Below, one piece after another: positions 39,212 to 49,175 of a DNA stretch of 64,000 bases. Origin of the DNA: Modicisalibacter xianhensis (lineage in GTDB: Bacteria; Pseudomonadota; Gammaproteobacteria; Pseudomonadales; Halomonadaceae). Position 1 is the first letter of the stretch. Each line of letters starts with the position of its first letter. The DNA lies in the NCBI RefSeq assembly GCF_900113605.1, contig NZ_FOPY01000008.1, forward strand, positions 1 to 64,000, read 5' to 3'. Both the position numbers and the translations under genes were made by a program. Below the pieces are notes generated by a model. That model ran no database searches and was not told the DNA's origin. It worked only from the letters and a program-made list of their open reading frames with translations.

Positions 39212-40186
39212 ATGACCTTAGAGCTATTGTCATATTTGTATTTATGCGCATTATGCTTTGTTCTCATAAAAATAAAAGACAAGGTGAGGTCGGTTACATA
39301 TGTGTTCATTTCGCTTTTATTTTACTCAATAATTGTTAGAATCTCTGGCTTTGATGTTGATATGAAGGTTTATACAGACGTCTTAAAAAAAGACGATCTG
39401 GATGGTTTTTATTACCTGAAAGAGCCAGTATACTGGTATTTTTCACATTACTTATATAAGGTAATAAATTCTGAAACTTGGACGTTTGTTATTATTGATA
39501 GCATGGTGTTTTTTTTAACAATTAAAAGCGTAAAAAATCTAAAACTGCCTGTTTATACAGCTCTCGCATTGCTATTGTTTTTTCCTTACTTGCTGGGCCT
39601 GCAAAACGTATATAGACAGCTTTTAGCAACTGTTTTATTAGTTTATTTTTATAGCATTTGTTATAAAAATAGTAGCAATGGCCATAAGCTTTTTGTATTT
39701 ATAATTGCTGGCTTGACGCATAATGTCGCGTTATTATTTTTCCCTATTTATTTTCTTTTCAAAAGTAAAGTGTCGCTAATATTTTTTGTTTTATCTGGCG
39801 CACTAATATTAATCTTGCTTCCCTATGTTGTTTCTTATAAATCAGTATCAGAGACTGGTCTCGAATTAAAATGGTTTTATGTTTCAATTATTGGGATAGT
39901 TTGTATCATATCAGCGTTTTTTTACTTTACTTATGACCTCTTAAAGATAAATATTTTCTTATGCAACCTTTATTTGTTTGTTATTTCGTTATATGCATCG
40001 TTTATTTTGGGAGGTGCGCAGTCTGAGAGGCTTAGTATGATTTGTTTGGTTCTATTATTGTGTAATTTATTCGTTCAAATAGAAAGTAGATTTAAAGAAA
40101 AGAAAACAATTGCATTTATTACCTGCGTTGCATTGTTTTTACCTTCTTTTTTATTTTCTAGCACTTTTTACTTTTTAACCACCTGA
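39212..40186 (+). CDS. EpsG-like polysaccharide polymerase
   Basis: A 324-residue protein with about ten hydrophobic helices. It has the EpsG/Wzy-type pattern: an acidic loop after helix 2 (SGFDVDMKVYTDVL), then GLQNVYRQLLATVLL and GLTHNVALLFFPIYFLF with conserved Arg, Gln and His-Asn. It most likely polymerises repeat units in the periplasm. AT-rich; starts two bases after the preceding gene, so it is in the same transcript. Confidence 0.75.
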   Translation: MTLELLSYLYLCALCFVLIKIKDKVRSVTYVFISLLFYSIIVRISGFDVDMKVYTDVLKKDDLDGFYYLKEPVYWYFSHYLYKVINSETWTFVIIDSMVFFLTIKSVKNLKLPVYTALALLLFFPYLLGLQNVYRQLLATVLLVYFYSICYKNSSNGHKLFVFIIAGLTHNVALLFFPIYFLFKSKVSLIFFVLSGALILILLPYVVSYKSVSETGLELKWFYVSIIGIVCIISAFFYFTYDLLKINIFLCNLYLFVISLYASFILGGAQSERLSMICLVLLLCNLFVQIESRFKEKKTIAFITCVALFLPSFLFSSTFYFLTT

Positions 40187-40216
40187 AGTTTTCCAAAGTT
40201 GGAATAGAATTGTCAC

Positions 40217-40996
40217 ATGGCTAAAGTTTCAATAATTATGCCTCTGTATAAATCAGGAAATTACTGTTTTGAGGCTATAGAAAGCGTGTTGAACCAAAGC
40301 TATCAGGATTGGGAGTTAATTTTAGTTGATGATGCTTCGGGAGATTCAACTTTACATATAATTAAAGAAAAGTATAACGATAAACGCATTTTGACATATG
40401 AGCTTGAAAAAAACAGTGGACCAGCGGTGGCTCGAAATCACGCTCTTTCAAAAGCCCATGGGCGTTATATAGCTTTTTTGGATTCGGATGATTTATGGAG
40501 GCCTAAAAAGTTAGAAAAGCAGTTAAAGTTTATGATATCAAACGATATCGAGTTTAGCTACACTGCTTATGAGAAAATTAACTATAAGGGGGAGCACATG
40601 GGTTTCGTTGGCGTTCCTGATTCAGTCAACTATAATGTTTTGTTAAAAACATGTGTAATAGGTTGCCTAACCGCAATTTATGACTCTGCCAAACTGGGTA
40701 AAGTCAACATGCCCGAAATAAGTAAAAGACAAGATTTTGCACTTTGGCTGAAATTGTTAAAGAAGACTAAGTTTGCCTATGGAATTCCAGAGCCGCTAGC
40801 AATATATAGAGTTCATTCCGATGGAATATCTTTCAATAAAAGAAAGGCTGCCATATATACGTGGAAAGTATATAGAGAGGTGGAAGGTTTTAGCGTATTA
40901 AAAAGCACATATTATTTTTTCCATTATGCGATACGTGGCTTAATCAGGGCGAAGTGGCCAACTTTAGCAAGAAAGCTTGGTGTCATGCATAAGTGA
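40217..40996 (+). CDS. family 2 glycosyltransferase
   Basis: A 259-residue GT-A enzyme: KVSIIMPLYKSGNYCFEAIESVLNQS, the nucleotide-binding LVDDASGDST, the RNHALSKAHGRYIAFLDSDDLW segment with the DxD-type metal motif, and a later KRQDFALWLKLL catalytic region. It adds one sugar to the lipid-linked repeat unit; specificity is unknown. Confidence 0.9.
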   Translation: MAKVSIIMPLYKSGNYCFEAIESVLNQSYQDWELILVDDASGDSTLHIIKEKYNDKRILTYELEKNSGPAVARNHALSKAHGRYIAFLDSDDLWRPKKLEKQLKFMISNDIEFSYTAYEKINYKGEHMGFVGVPDSVNYNVLLKTCVIGCLTAIYDSAKLGKVNMPEISKRQDFALWLKLLKKTKFAYGIPEPLAIYRVHSDGISFNKRKAAIYTWKVYREVEGFSVLKSTYYFFHYAIRGLIRAKWPTLARKLGVMHK

Positions 40997-41029
40997 AATT
41001 CTTTAATACTAGTAGATACAGGTGGGGCT

Positions 41030-42307
41030 GTGGATATAAGTTATGAGCGCCGTCATTCGAGATGGTATGAAAAAATTCTTTTAGGTATGTCTTTTCAATT
41101 GCTAATAGGGCTTCCAGTAATAATCTGCGCTCCCGCTATTAATCGCTGGGGATGGGATTTCTGGATGTATTTACCTGATGTGCGGGTAAATACTTTGGCT
41201 GCTATAGGTGGGGCTTTTTTAATAATAGTTTTTTCATTAAGAAGGCTTCTAAAATTTCCTGGTGTTAAAGTTGTAGCTTATATCGCTCCTACGGTAACAA
41301 TATGCTTCTTAATTTCTATGGCTATACTTTTTTTTGCTAGAGAAAGGTACTCTAGGCAAGTTTTGTTTACTGGATATTTGCTCAGTATGCTCTGGTTTTT
41401 TTCTGGTTATTTTATTGGCTTACGTTACCGTAGATTAAAGCTTGCAGTTATCCCTGTTGGTCAAGCACTAAATTTGTTGCCGACTTCTAATATAGAGTTG
41501 CGCTATCTTAAACAACCTACATTAAATAGAGTTCGAGTGGATGGTATAGTTGCTGACTTACATGATGAAGGTCTAACTGCAGAATGGGAAAAGTTTTTAG
41601 CAAAGTGCACGCTTTCTCATATTCCCGTCTATCATATTAAGCAAATTAAAGAATCAATTACTGGAAGAGTTGAAATCGAACACCTTTCTGAAAATGCGTT
41701 TGGAACTCTATTGCCATCACCTATGTATAGTTTTTTTAAAAGGGTTGCAGATATCGCACTTGTGTTGATTATTCTTCCGCTAACCCTTCCTGTAATGTTA
41801 ATAACAGCTATAATTATCAAATTAGATAGCCCCGGTCCTGTCTTCTTTACACAGGATAGAGTTGGTCAAGGTAATCGTAGTTTCAAAATATACAAGTTTA
41901 GGAGTATGGCCAAAGATTCAGAAAGTAATGGTGCTCGCTTAGCTCAGTCGAACGATATGCGAATTACTCGAATAGGTAGGTTTATCAGGAAAACTAGATT
42001 AGATGAGTTTCCTCAGTTTTATAATGTTCTTAGAGGAGATATGAGCCTTATTGGACCTAGGCCTGAGCAGAGAGCTTTTGTAGATTTGTTTGAAGAGCAA
42101 ATACCATTTTACATATATAGGCATGTAGTTAAACCTGGAATTACTGGTTGGGCACAAGTAGTTCATGGTTATGCGAGTGATGCTGATGATACACGGATAA
42201 AAATTCAGCACGACTTTTATTACATAAAAAATTTTTCATTCTGGCTTGATGTGCTTATTGTTTTTAAAACTATAAAGACTTTGCTTACTGGTTTTGGTGC
42301 TAAATAA
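41030..42307 (+). CDS. polyprenyl glycosylphosphotransferase (initiating sugar transferase)
   Basis: The 425-residue enzyme attaches sugar-1-phosphate to undecaprenyl phosphate and starts repeat-unit assembly. N-terminal helices (about 17-37, 60-76, 83-105, 116-137), a soluble middle part, then the catalytic domain (about 240-425): KRVADIALVLIILPLTLPVM, KFRSMAKDSE, RKTRLDEFPQFYNVLRGDMS, LIGPRPE and PGITGWAQV. GTG start at 41030 with GGTGGGG before it. Galactose- or glucose-1-phosphate are possible donors, given galE next door. Confidence 0.92.
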   Translation: MDISYERRHSRWYEKILLGMSFQLLIGLPVIICAPAINRWGWDFWMYLPDVRVNTLAAIGGAFLIIVFSLRRLLKFPGVKVVAYIAPTVTICFLISMAILFFARERYSRQVLFTGYLLSMLWFFSGYFIGLRYRRLKLAVIPVGQALNLLPTSNIELRYLKQPTLNRVRVDGIVADLHDEGLTAEWEKFLAKCTLSHIPVYHIKQIKESITGRVEIEHLSENAFGTLLPSPMYSFFKRVADIALVLIILPLTLPVMLITAIIIKLDSPGPVFFTQDRVGQGNRSFKIYKFRSMAKDSESNGARLAQSNDMRITRIGRFIRKTRLDEFPQFYNVLRGDMSLIGPRPEQRAFVDLFEEQIPFYIYRHVVKPGITGWAQVVHGYASDADDTRIKIQHDFYYIKNFSFWLDVLIVFKTIKTLLTGFGAK

Positions 42308-42317
42308 GGTGTCTGTG

Positions 42318-43337
42318 ATGAATGTGCTTGTTACTGGTGGGTGCGGATATATTGGGTCTCATATGACTCTTTCTCTTATTGAAAACGATTACGAGGTGGT
42401 TGTTTTAGATAATTTTTCAAATTCCTCACTTGAGTCGCTAAAGCGTGTTGAAGTATTAACTGGCAAAAAAGTGAATTTTATTGAAGGGGACGTATGCGAC
42501 AAGGTTTTGTTAAAACATATTTTTTCGCAGTATAATATAGACCATGTTTTACACTTTGCTGGTCTCAAGTCAGTAGGTGAAAGTGTCAATAAACCACTTC
42601 AATATTACGAAAATAATGTTTTAGGTGCCCTGTCCTTGTGTCATGTCATGGATCAAGTAGGGGTACGAAATCTTATTTTCAGTTCTTCAGCTACCGTCTA
42701 CGGTGATGCTAAGATAATGCCTATCCATGAAGGAATACCTACGGGTAGCCCTACTAATCCTTATGGTCGGTCGAAACTTATGATAGAAGAAATTCTTAAT
42801 GATCTAGTTAAAGCCGACCTTGGCTGGTCAGTAGGTATACTGAGGTATTTTAATCCAGTCGGGGCTCACCCAAGTGGAGTGATCGGAGAGGATCCAAATG
42901 ATATTCCCAATAACCTCGTTCCCTTTATTTCACAAGTTGCTATTGGTTTGAGAAAAGAGTTATCTATATTTGGCAATAATTACGACACTTTCGATGGCAC
43001 AGGCGTTCGTGATTATATCCATGTTATGGATTTAGTTGATGGGCACTTGAAAGCCATGAAAAAGATTTCTAATAAAACAGGTTTGGAAATATGGAACCTA
43101 GGAACAGGAAACGGCTACTCTGTATTGGAAATAGTTAAAGCATTCGAAAATGCTTCGGGAAAAAAAGTCCCCTTTAAGTTTGTGTCTCGTCGTGAAGGTG
43201 ATGTGGCCTCTTGCTGGGCAGACGCTACAAAGGCTGAAAGAGAGTTAAACTGGAAAGCGAAGTGCTCTTTGGTTGAGATGATGGAAGATACATGGCGTTG
43301 GCAAAGCAATAACCCAAATGGTTACAAGACAAGTTGA
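42318..43337 (+). CDS. galE: UDP-glucose 4-epimerase
   Basis: A 339-residue extended SDR that interconverts UDP-glucose and UDP-galactose (or the N-acetyl forms). The NAD fold VLVTGGCGYIGSHM, the Ser of SSSATVYGDA, the catalytic YGRSK and the C-terminal DYIHVMDLVDGH and GTGNGYSVLEIV are present. ATG at 42318. It is the last AT-rich biosynthetic gene of the operon. Confidence 0.93.
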   Translation: MNVLVTGGCGYIGSHMTLSLIENDYEVVVLDNFSNSSLESLKRVEVLTGKKVNFIEGDVCDKVLLKHIFSQYNIDHVLHFAGLKSVGESVNKPLQYYENNVLGALSLCHVMDQVGVRNLIFSSSATVYGDAKIMPIHEGIPTGSPTNPYGRSKLMIEEILNDLVKADLGWSVGILRYFNPVGAHPSGVIGEDPNDIPNNLVPFISQVAIGLRKELSIFGNNYDTFDGTGVRDYIHVMDLVDGHLKAMKKISNKTGLEIWNLGTGNGYSVLEIVKAFENASGKKVPFKFVSRREGDVASCWADATKAERELNWKAKCSLVEMMEDTWRWQSNNPNGYKTS

Positions 43338-43417
43338 TTCCGGTATTAATGCTAAGAGTATTAGCCTGTAAATAACTGCTTTGTTACAGTGTATAGTGTT
43401 ACCAAAAGGCCTTAAGG

Positions 43418-44785
43418 TTGAGTATAAATTATTCATTGCAGTCACCCTATACACCTTTTAGTTGTTGTCCAAGGATTATTTGGTGCTTAGGGAGTATAGG
43501 GTTATTTTTTTACGCTTTATTCTTAGTCCTATTCCCCGTCATAGGCGGGCCAGCAGAAACCTTCATGGCAGTGCTTGGCTTGTTTTCTTTGCTCCTCTGG
43601 GGAGGGAAGCTTCGAAAAGGCGCAGCGTTGTGGCTCTTACTAACCGTTATTTTTTTACAAGTGCTTTCTTGGTGGCTTGGCTATTTGCATCATCCGCAAT
43701 GGGTCGAAGAAAACCCTAAAATTGACCGCCTCGCGAAGCTTTTTATATTCATAAGTGTTGCTTGGTGGCTTGGAGGAAGTACTGTTCGTACTTTCTTTAT
43801 TTGGGGAGTTGCGTTGCTTGGCTTTTTTACTGCGCTATTTTTTCACGGGGACGGATATATTGAATGGTTTAAAGGTGTAAGTGGGTATCGGGTGGATTTC
43901 GGTATTCGTAATGCTCAGCATACTTCCATGTATTTCGGTGCAGGACTCTTGGGGTTGCTAGCCTTTGCAAGACGCAGCTTGTTTGGAGGCAGGTGGTTAA
44001 TATTTCGCCGTTTGGTTTGGGCAATTTTTTCAACAGTTTTCATTACCGGTGTAATAATTACACAAACCCGTGGAGTATGGCTGGCATTGATTTTCGTGCT
44101 GCCAATAATGGCTGGCCTTTTCTTTTGGTGGTATTTGCATACATTTCCTCAAAAAAACTCTCGACGGGTACTCTTTGCTGGATTTATAGCTATTTTTGCA
44201 GTGGCAACTGTTATCGGTAACATTGGCTATGACACCCTCGCAAAGCGTCTTGAAACGGAGAAGCCAGCGATAGAAAGTATTCTAACTGGAGATTTTTCTA
44301 AGATTCCTTACAGCAGTGTTGGGGTTCGTATTCATACATGGCGCGCCGCTGCGGAGTGGATCGCTGAACGTCCGATCGTTGGTTGGGGGGCTGATGGCCG
44401 TAGCCTGGCCATTGACGAGACGGAATGGATGCCACAACGGATCAAGGACCAGTACGGCCATCTTCATAATTACTTTCTTGAACTATGGGTCGCCTACGGC
44501 TTGCTAGGTGTTGCAGTTTTCGCTGCCTTGGCTTTCTGGGTAGGACGTGGCACGTGGCTGGCCTGGCGTAGTGGGGTAATGCCGAACGACATGGCTTTGT
44601 TCGGTGTCTCGTTCTTTATCTACTGGGTCATCGTCAATCAATTCGAGTCGTACAATTCCTTTTGGACGGGCGTGTTCGTGCACAATCTTGTCGTGGGTGG
44701 GTTGGTTACCCATTACTGGCGTTGGCAATTGACCCGTGCACGAGATGACGATAGCCAGCCGCAACCTACCAGTCAGCCGGAATAA
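43418..44785 (+). CDS. O-antigen ligase family membrane protein
   Basis: A 455-residue protein with about ten helices and the Wzy_C/WaaL-type periplasmic loop: ITQTRGVWLALIF, RIHTWRAAAEWIAERPIVGWGADG and the conserved HLHNYFLELWVAYGLLG. Members join O-antigen to lipid A-core or polymerise chains. Since an EpsG-like polymerase already exists, ligase is favoured. The TTG start at 43418 is uncertain. Composition rises from AT-rich to normal within this gene. Confidence 0.82.
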   Translation: MSINYSLQSPYTPFSCCPRIIWCLGSIGLFFYALFLVLFPVIGGPAETFMAVLGLFSLLLWGGKLRKGAALWLLLTVIFLQVLSWWLGYLHHPQWVEENPKIDRLAKLFIFISVAWWLGGSTVRTFFIWGVALLGFFTALFFHGDGYIEWFKGVSGYRVDFGIRNAQHTSMYFGAGLLGLLAFARRSLFGGRWLIFRRLVWAIFSTVFITGVIITQTRGVWLALIFVLPIMAGLFFWWYLHTFPQKNSRRVLFAGFIAIFAVATVIGNIGYDTLAKRLETEKPAIESILTGDFSKIPYSSVGVRIHTWRAAAEWIAERPIVGWGADGRSLAIDETEWMPQRIKDQYGHLHNYFLELWVAYGLLGVAVFAALAFWVGRGTWLAWRSGVMPNDMALFGVSFFIYWVIVNQFESYNSFWTGVFVHNLVVGGLVTHYWRWQLTRARDDDSQPQPTSQPE

Positions 44786-44795
44786 GGGACTTATT

Positions 44796-45932
44796 GTGCA
44801 CACCCTGGTGATCGTACGCAGCCTGAAGATGGGCGGCATGGAGCGGGTGGCTTGTAACCTCGCTGACGCCTTTGCCGAAGCCGGCCATGATAGCCATATG
44901 TTGGTGTATCGCAAACGCGACCAAGGGCTGGCGCCGGAGCATCCCGACGTCAGGGTGCATGTCTTTCCGCTGCGCTGGTGGATCCGTGCCACCATCGTTG
45001 GCTTCTTTCTGGAACTGTTGGCACGTTTGGTCATGAATCCCTTGATCCCTCGTTCGTATTTTGTATGGACAGGATGGCTAGGCGGTCAACTGCTGCGCCT
45101 GTGGCTGTGGCGGTTCGAGAAGCGCCATGGGCGGCTGGATAGAATTGTATTCCGAGGGGTGGGTACCTTCGAGTTGGTCTGGAGCTATCGCGATGTACGG
45201 GCCCGCTTTGTTTTGGAGAACAACCTGCCAATCAAGAAGGATGCCTGGCGTTATCGGCTGTGTGCCAAGTGCCTGTATCCCGGTAAGCACTTAGTGGCTG
45301 TGTCGCAGGGCGTGGCGGAGACAGTTCGCCAGGCCCAGGCCAAGTGGTCGTTTCAACCGGCGTCGTTGCAGGTGATCGTCAATCCTTGCCCGGTGGGGCG
45401 CATTCGCGAGTTGATGCTCGAGGAAACACCCGATTTGCCTGACGAACCTTATATCGTCAACGTGGCGCGCCTGGTGCCACAGAAAGACCATGAACTGTTA
45501 TTGCGTGCCTATGCCCAGGCACAGCCCGAGCTACCCTTGGTCATTGTCGGCGATGGCCCTTTACGGCAATCGTTGGAGGATTTGGCAACGAACCTGGGGA
45601 TTGCCGATAGGGTGCATTTTGCCGGTCATCGAAACAACCCTTACCCTTGGATGCATCATGCCCGGTTGTTTGTGCTGAGTTCCCGGGTCGAGGGGATGGG
45701 CATCGTGCTCACGGAGGCGTTGGCCTGCGGCACGCCGGTCATATCCGTCGATTGCCCTGGGGGAATTCGTGAAGTGCTGAAGGGGGAGCTGGAATCTGCC
45801 ATCGCCCCCCATGACATCCCCGGTCTAGCTGACAAACTGAAAACCGCTCTCAACGGGCCTAAGCCTGCTATAAGTGATAAGTGGCTGCATGATTTTTTAC
45901 CGGGTCGCGTTGTAGATCGCTTCCTTGAGTAA
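44796..45932 (+). CDS. glycosyltransferase family 4
   Basis: A 378-residue GT-B enzyme: N-terminal RSLKMGGMERVACNLADAFAEAGH, and C-terminal IVNVARLVPQKDHELLLRAYA and SSRVEGMGIVLTEALACGTPVISVDCPGG, with the retaining GT4 E-x7-E pattern. The GTG at 44796 is chosen because AAGGGA lies six bases before it and it follows the ligase stop; the frame is open earlier and overlaps. It probably adds an outer core or O-unit sugar. Confidence 0.87.
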   Translation: MHTLVIVRSLKMGGMERVACNLADAFAEAGHDSHMLVYRKRDQGLAPEHPDVRVHVFPLRWWIRATIVGFFLELLARLVMNPLIPRSYFVWTGWLGGQLLRLWLWRFEKRHGRLDRIVFRGVGTFELVWSYRDVRARFVLENNLPIKKDAWRYRLCAKCLYPGKHLVAVSQGVAETVRQAQAKWSFQPASLQVIVNPCPVGRIRELMLEETPDLPDEPYIVNVARLVPQKDHELLLRAYAQAQPELPLVIVGDGPLRQSLEDLATNLGIADRVHFAGHRNNPYPWMHHARLFVLSSRVEGMGIVLTEALACGTPVISVDCPGGIREVLKGELESAIAPHDIPGLADKLKTALNGPKPAISDKWLHDFLPGRVVDRFLE

Positions 45933-45973
45933 CGAGGTCATGTGATTCCTATCTGTGCGGGCGCTGAAGCACT

Positions 45974-47200
45974 ATGGCTAGGATGGCTGTCGACAAACAG
46001 GACCTTTCGAATCCGCGCATTGGGCATCTGGTGAGCCTAAAGAACCTTGGCGGGATAGAGCGTTACTTCACGCGATACTATGCCCGTTTCGCTGCCGAAT
46101 ATGACCAGCACATATTGAAGCAGACCGATGGCATTCATCCATTACTCTCGCCTTATTACAAACAGCATGCGGCTGGGCGTATCCACAGCATCAAAGGGCC
46201 TGGAATCATCAAGATACCCCGTGCCTTCCCAGGCCTTCGCTTTCGCTATCAAAAGGCGCTGCTCGTACGGCTGAGGATAGAAGCGATTCTGGTCTGGGGA
46301 AAGATTGTCAATCACCCGCTGAGCTTTCCGGACAACATGCCAGTCGTTCATTTCGAGCGGGGCAGTGCCTGGCTGGTGAATGATCAGCCCGCCTTGCATA
46401 CCTATCTGAAGCGTCTCGACGGAGCGCTATGCAATTCCCATGCGGCGCTGCGTATGCTGCATTTGAAGTGGGAGTTGAGCACCGACTTGCCTTCACGTGT
46501 TCTTTATAACTCCATTGAGTTACCGGCCAACCATGCGGTACATCCCGAGGGGCGTTTTCGTCTGGGCTTTGCAGGCCGTCTGGTGCCGTTGAAGGCACCC
46601 ATGGTAGCGCTGGAAGTGTTTGCCGAGTTGAAAACCCAACATCCCCACGCGGAGTTCTGGATAGCCGGGGAAGGGGCGTTGGAGGATACGCTGCGCAAGC
46701 AGGCCAAGCAGTGGGGGTTAGAAGACAGCGTGCGCTTCTGTGGGTTGGTCGATGACATGGCGTCGTTCTATTCGTCGTTGGATGCTTTTATTTGCCCCTC
46801 CTGGCGTGAGCCATTCGGCAATGTGGCGCAAGAGGCCTTGGCTTACGGCGTGCCTACTCTGGTCGGCGCTGTCGACGGGCTGGCGGAACAGGTGCGGGAT
46901 GGCGACAACGGTGCCGTGCTATCGCCCAGGCGTGAACGTCGCGAGCTGGGCAAATACGGCCAGGCATGTCTGCAGGGGCCTGACGAAGTCTATTCCCCGG
47001 AGCAGGATGCCATCGTCCAGGCGGGCATTCTCGAGCCGGAAGAGGCGGCGCGGGTATTGGGAGAATGGGCCGAAAACCCTGCCCTTCGCCGCGAGATGGG
47101 CGCCAAGGCGCGAACGAGGATTCGCGATGAGTTCAATATCGATCAGTACGGCCAGCAACTGGTCGGCTTCATGAGCGAAGTTATTGCCAGACGACGGTGA
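45974..47200 (+). CDS. glycosyltransferase family 4
   Basis: A 408-residue GT4-type enzyme. The donor-binding half shows LGFAGRLVPLKAPMVALEVF, FWIAGEGALED and CPSWREPFGNVAQEALAYGVPTLVGAVDG. A likely insertion (about 310-345, rich in charged residues, QACLQGPDEVYSPEQDAI) lies near the C-terminus. The gene ends three bases from the convergent YrbL-like kinase. Probably LPS core assembly, from context. Confidence 0.85.
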   Translation: MARMAVDKQDLSNPRIGHLVSLKNLGGIERYFTRYYARFAAEYDQHILKQTDGIHPLLSPYYKQHAAGRIHSIKGPGIIKIPRAFPGLRFRYQKALLVRLRIEAILVWGKIVNHPLSFPDNMPVVHFERGSAWLVNDQPALHTYLKRLDGALCNSHAALRMLHLKWELSTDLPSRVLYNSIELPANHAVHPEGRFRLGFAGRLVPLKAPMVALEVFAELKTQHPHAEFWIAGEGALEDTLRKQAKQWGLEDSVRFCGLVDDMASFYSSLDAFICPSWREPFGNVAQEALAYGVPTLVGAVDGLAEQVRDGDNGAVLSPRRERRELGKYGQACLQGPDEVYSPEQDAIVQAGILEPEEAARVLGEWAENPALRREMGAKARTRIRDEFNIDQYGQQLVGFMSEVIARRR

Positions 47201-47203
47201 CGT

Positions 47204-47812
47204 TTAGTTTCCAACCGCCGGTTCCCGCCACTTAGCCATGCGTCTCATGAAGTGCGCCCATTGGCGCTCGACCTTGCTGCGCCCCAGCATGGGCACGATA
47301 GCTGCCAGCTTGATGAAGTCATGATCGCCCAGCCCATCGATGAGATATAGGCGTGGGCTGTCGGCGCGAGTCATGTCACAGGCGATGTTGCTGTCCCGCA
47401 GGTCGCTGGTGAAGATCCGATTATCCAGCAAGTAGCGGTGAAATCGTTCCAGTGCCGGAGCGATGTCCGCATAGTGTATCTCCCGCCGCGCCAATAGGTG
47501 CTTCAGCGTGTCGAGCGGCTTGCCGTCTCGATCCTGCATCAGGTCGAATACCAAACCTTCCCCCCGGTCCGTCATTACCCAGCCGTGCATGCGCGGTAGA
47601 TATGTCCAGGCAATGTCGCGCTTCTCCAGTTTCCGGTAATACGCATGATCCCTGGCATTCTGGCTGCGGCGGCTCTTGTTTCGATGAGTGATCTTGATGC
47701 ACAGCCCATCGTCGTTCGGGTGCCTGAAGCAGGCGCGCTCTGAGCCTTGGCCAATCAGCAGGCTGTCGTCGAGGTCGAGTAGGTCGTGTAGCACTGGTTT
47801 TCTTCTTGTCAC
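47204..47812 (-). CDS. YrbL-like kinase-fold protein
   Basis: A 202-residue protein of the YrbL / LPS-kinase-like group: IGQGSERACFRHPNDDGLCIKI (glycine loop and ATP-Lys), the catalytic-type FTSDLRDSNIACD and LYLIDGLGDHD (metal Asp). In enterobacteria yrbL is part of the PhoP response. Its place among core glycosyltransferases suggests a role in LPS core phosphorylation or surface stress (inference). Confidence 0.8.
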   Translation of the reverse strand: MTRRKPVLHDLLDLDDSLLIGQGSERACFRHPNDDGLCIKITHRNKSRRSQNARDHAYYRKLEKRDIAWTYLPRMHGWVMTDRGEGLVFDLMQDRDGKPLDTLKHLLARREIHYADIAPALERFHRYLLDNRIFTSDLRDSNIACDMTRADSPRLYLIDGLGDHDFIKLAAIVPMLGRSKVERQWAHFMRRMAKWREPAVGN

Positions 47813-47829
47813 GTGGCAATTCGTTCCGG

Positions 47830-48969
47830 CTAGTCAGTCGTCAGGCTTCTGAATGATACTTTGAGCTTTTCGTATTGGCGCTCATGGGAATAGTTCTTGG
47901 CCAACTCGGCCAACTGTTGACCAAGTGTTTCTCGTTCAGGCGATTCAAGGAGCTGAGCAATACGTTCCGCCCAGCTCTGCATGTCCATGTCGAGCACCAG
48001 CTCAGGGTGCAAGTCTCGTATCAGCTCCGAGGCGCCAACCCAGTCCGACACGACGCTGGGTGTGGCGCAGGCCATGGCTTCCAGCGCGACACGGCCGAAC
48101 TCCTCGATGTGCGCGGGCAGCACGAAGACATCCAGCGCGCCATACAGGCGTTCGACGTTAGGCTCGGTACCGCGCCAGATGATCAGGCTATCGATGCCCA
48201 AGGCCTCCGCCTGTTTCCGGTAGGGCGTGGTGTCGTCCTTGCCGACCACCAGAAAGCGGCATCGCTGCGGAAGCAGGTGGTTGAGGTGGGCCGCGATCTC
48301 GAGAAAGCCATCGAGGTTACGCTTCTTGAAGTTGCCGGAGGTGATCAAGCCGACCAGAAAGGTCTCATCGTCGGCTCCGAATTCTCTACGTGTGGTTTGC
48401 CGGTCGCGCCTTGCCATATCGGGGTTGAACTGTTGCGGATCATAGCCCGGGTAGCTGACCTCGATCTTGTCGGCGCTGATGGCGTAGCGCTGCATGAAGT
48501 CGTCCGCCATCATCTGCGAGTTCACCGCCACGCGTTTGAAGCCACCCTGCATCAGGACATGATCGTGAATCGCGGCGACTTCATGATCCTTGGGCAACGC
48601 TTTGCCGTGGATTCGCTGGCTGGCCAGATGAACACAGTTATGCATGTAGACGACATCATTGCTGACGGTGTCGCCATGGCTGACGAGCAGATCGGGGCGA
48701 TGGCGCTTGCACCAGGCCTGGACGCGACGATTGAACCAGAAACGCCGGAACTTCCCCTTGAACGGCCAGCGCGGCAACTTGACGAAGGTGGCGCCGGCCC
48801 GTTGCGCCAACTCAGCCTTGCCACGCTCGGCCAGGATGACGACACGGTAGCCAAGCTCTTGAAGGGCAGCGGCCTGTTCGAAGGCATTGCGGCTGGCACC
48901 GGTGTTCTTCTCGACCTGGCGAATGGCGATGGCTGCCAAGGGGGCTTGTCGCGAAGTGGGCGAAGTCAT
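47830..48969 (-). CDS. glycosyltransferase family 4 (WaaG-like)
   Basis: A 379-residue GT4 enzyme. IRQVEKNTGASRNAFEQAAALQELG begins the acceptor domain; VGLITSGNFKKRNLDGFLEIAAHL and VFVLPAHIEEFGRVALEAMACATPSVVSDWVGASELI form the donor site with the E-x7-E motif. The layout resembles LPS core glucosyltransferases. The start is uncertain: 48969 fits the family, while the frame is open to 49056. It is 17 bases before the YrbL-like gene, so they form one unit. Confidence 0.85.
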   Translation of the reverse strand: MTSPTSRQAPLAAIAIRQVEKNTGASRNAFEQAAALQELGYRVVILAERGKAELAQRAGATFVKLPRWPFKGKFRRFWFNRRVQAWCKRHRPDLLVSHGDTVSNDVVYMHNCVHLASQRIHGKALPKDHEVAAIHDHVLMQGGFKRVAVNSQMMADDFMQRYAISADKIEVSYPGYDPQQFNPDMARRDRQTTRREFGADDETFLVGLITSGNFKKRNLDGFLEIAAHLNHLLPQRCRFLVVGKDDTTPYRKQAEALGIDSLIIWRGTEPNVERLYGALDVFVLPAHIEEFGRVALEAMACATPSVVSDWVGASELIRDLHPELVLDMDMQSWAERIAQLLESPERETLGQQLAELAKNYSHERQYEKLKVSFRSLTTD

Positions 48970-49175
48970 GGCGTTTTCGTTGCGACCTGGATCAAAGTTG
49001 ACAGGGGTGCATAGGCTACGCTGAGAAATACCTTGCGGCAACTTGACACTAGGCATCCGCGGAAAGCTGCTATAGGGTGCAGCGCTGCGCTTATCCTGGC
49101 TCGTGGCGTCAGCGTAACCGCGTTATACTAATTAACAGACTAATAAATTTGCAGAGGAACATCGTCAGGCCTGCT

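Noticed and set aside
39500-41340. Runs of eight or so T in the EpsG-like and priming transferase genes as phase-variation tracts
   Set aside because: Such T runs are expected in AT-rich membrane protein genes; only the G9 run stands out.
43351-43365. GCTAA/TTAGC hairpin between galE and the ligase gene as a terminator
   Set aside because: Only five base pairs, no T-run, and the following gene belongs to the same region.
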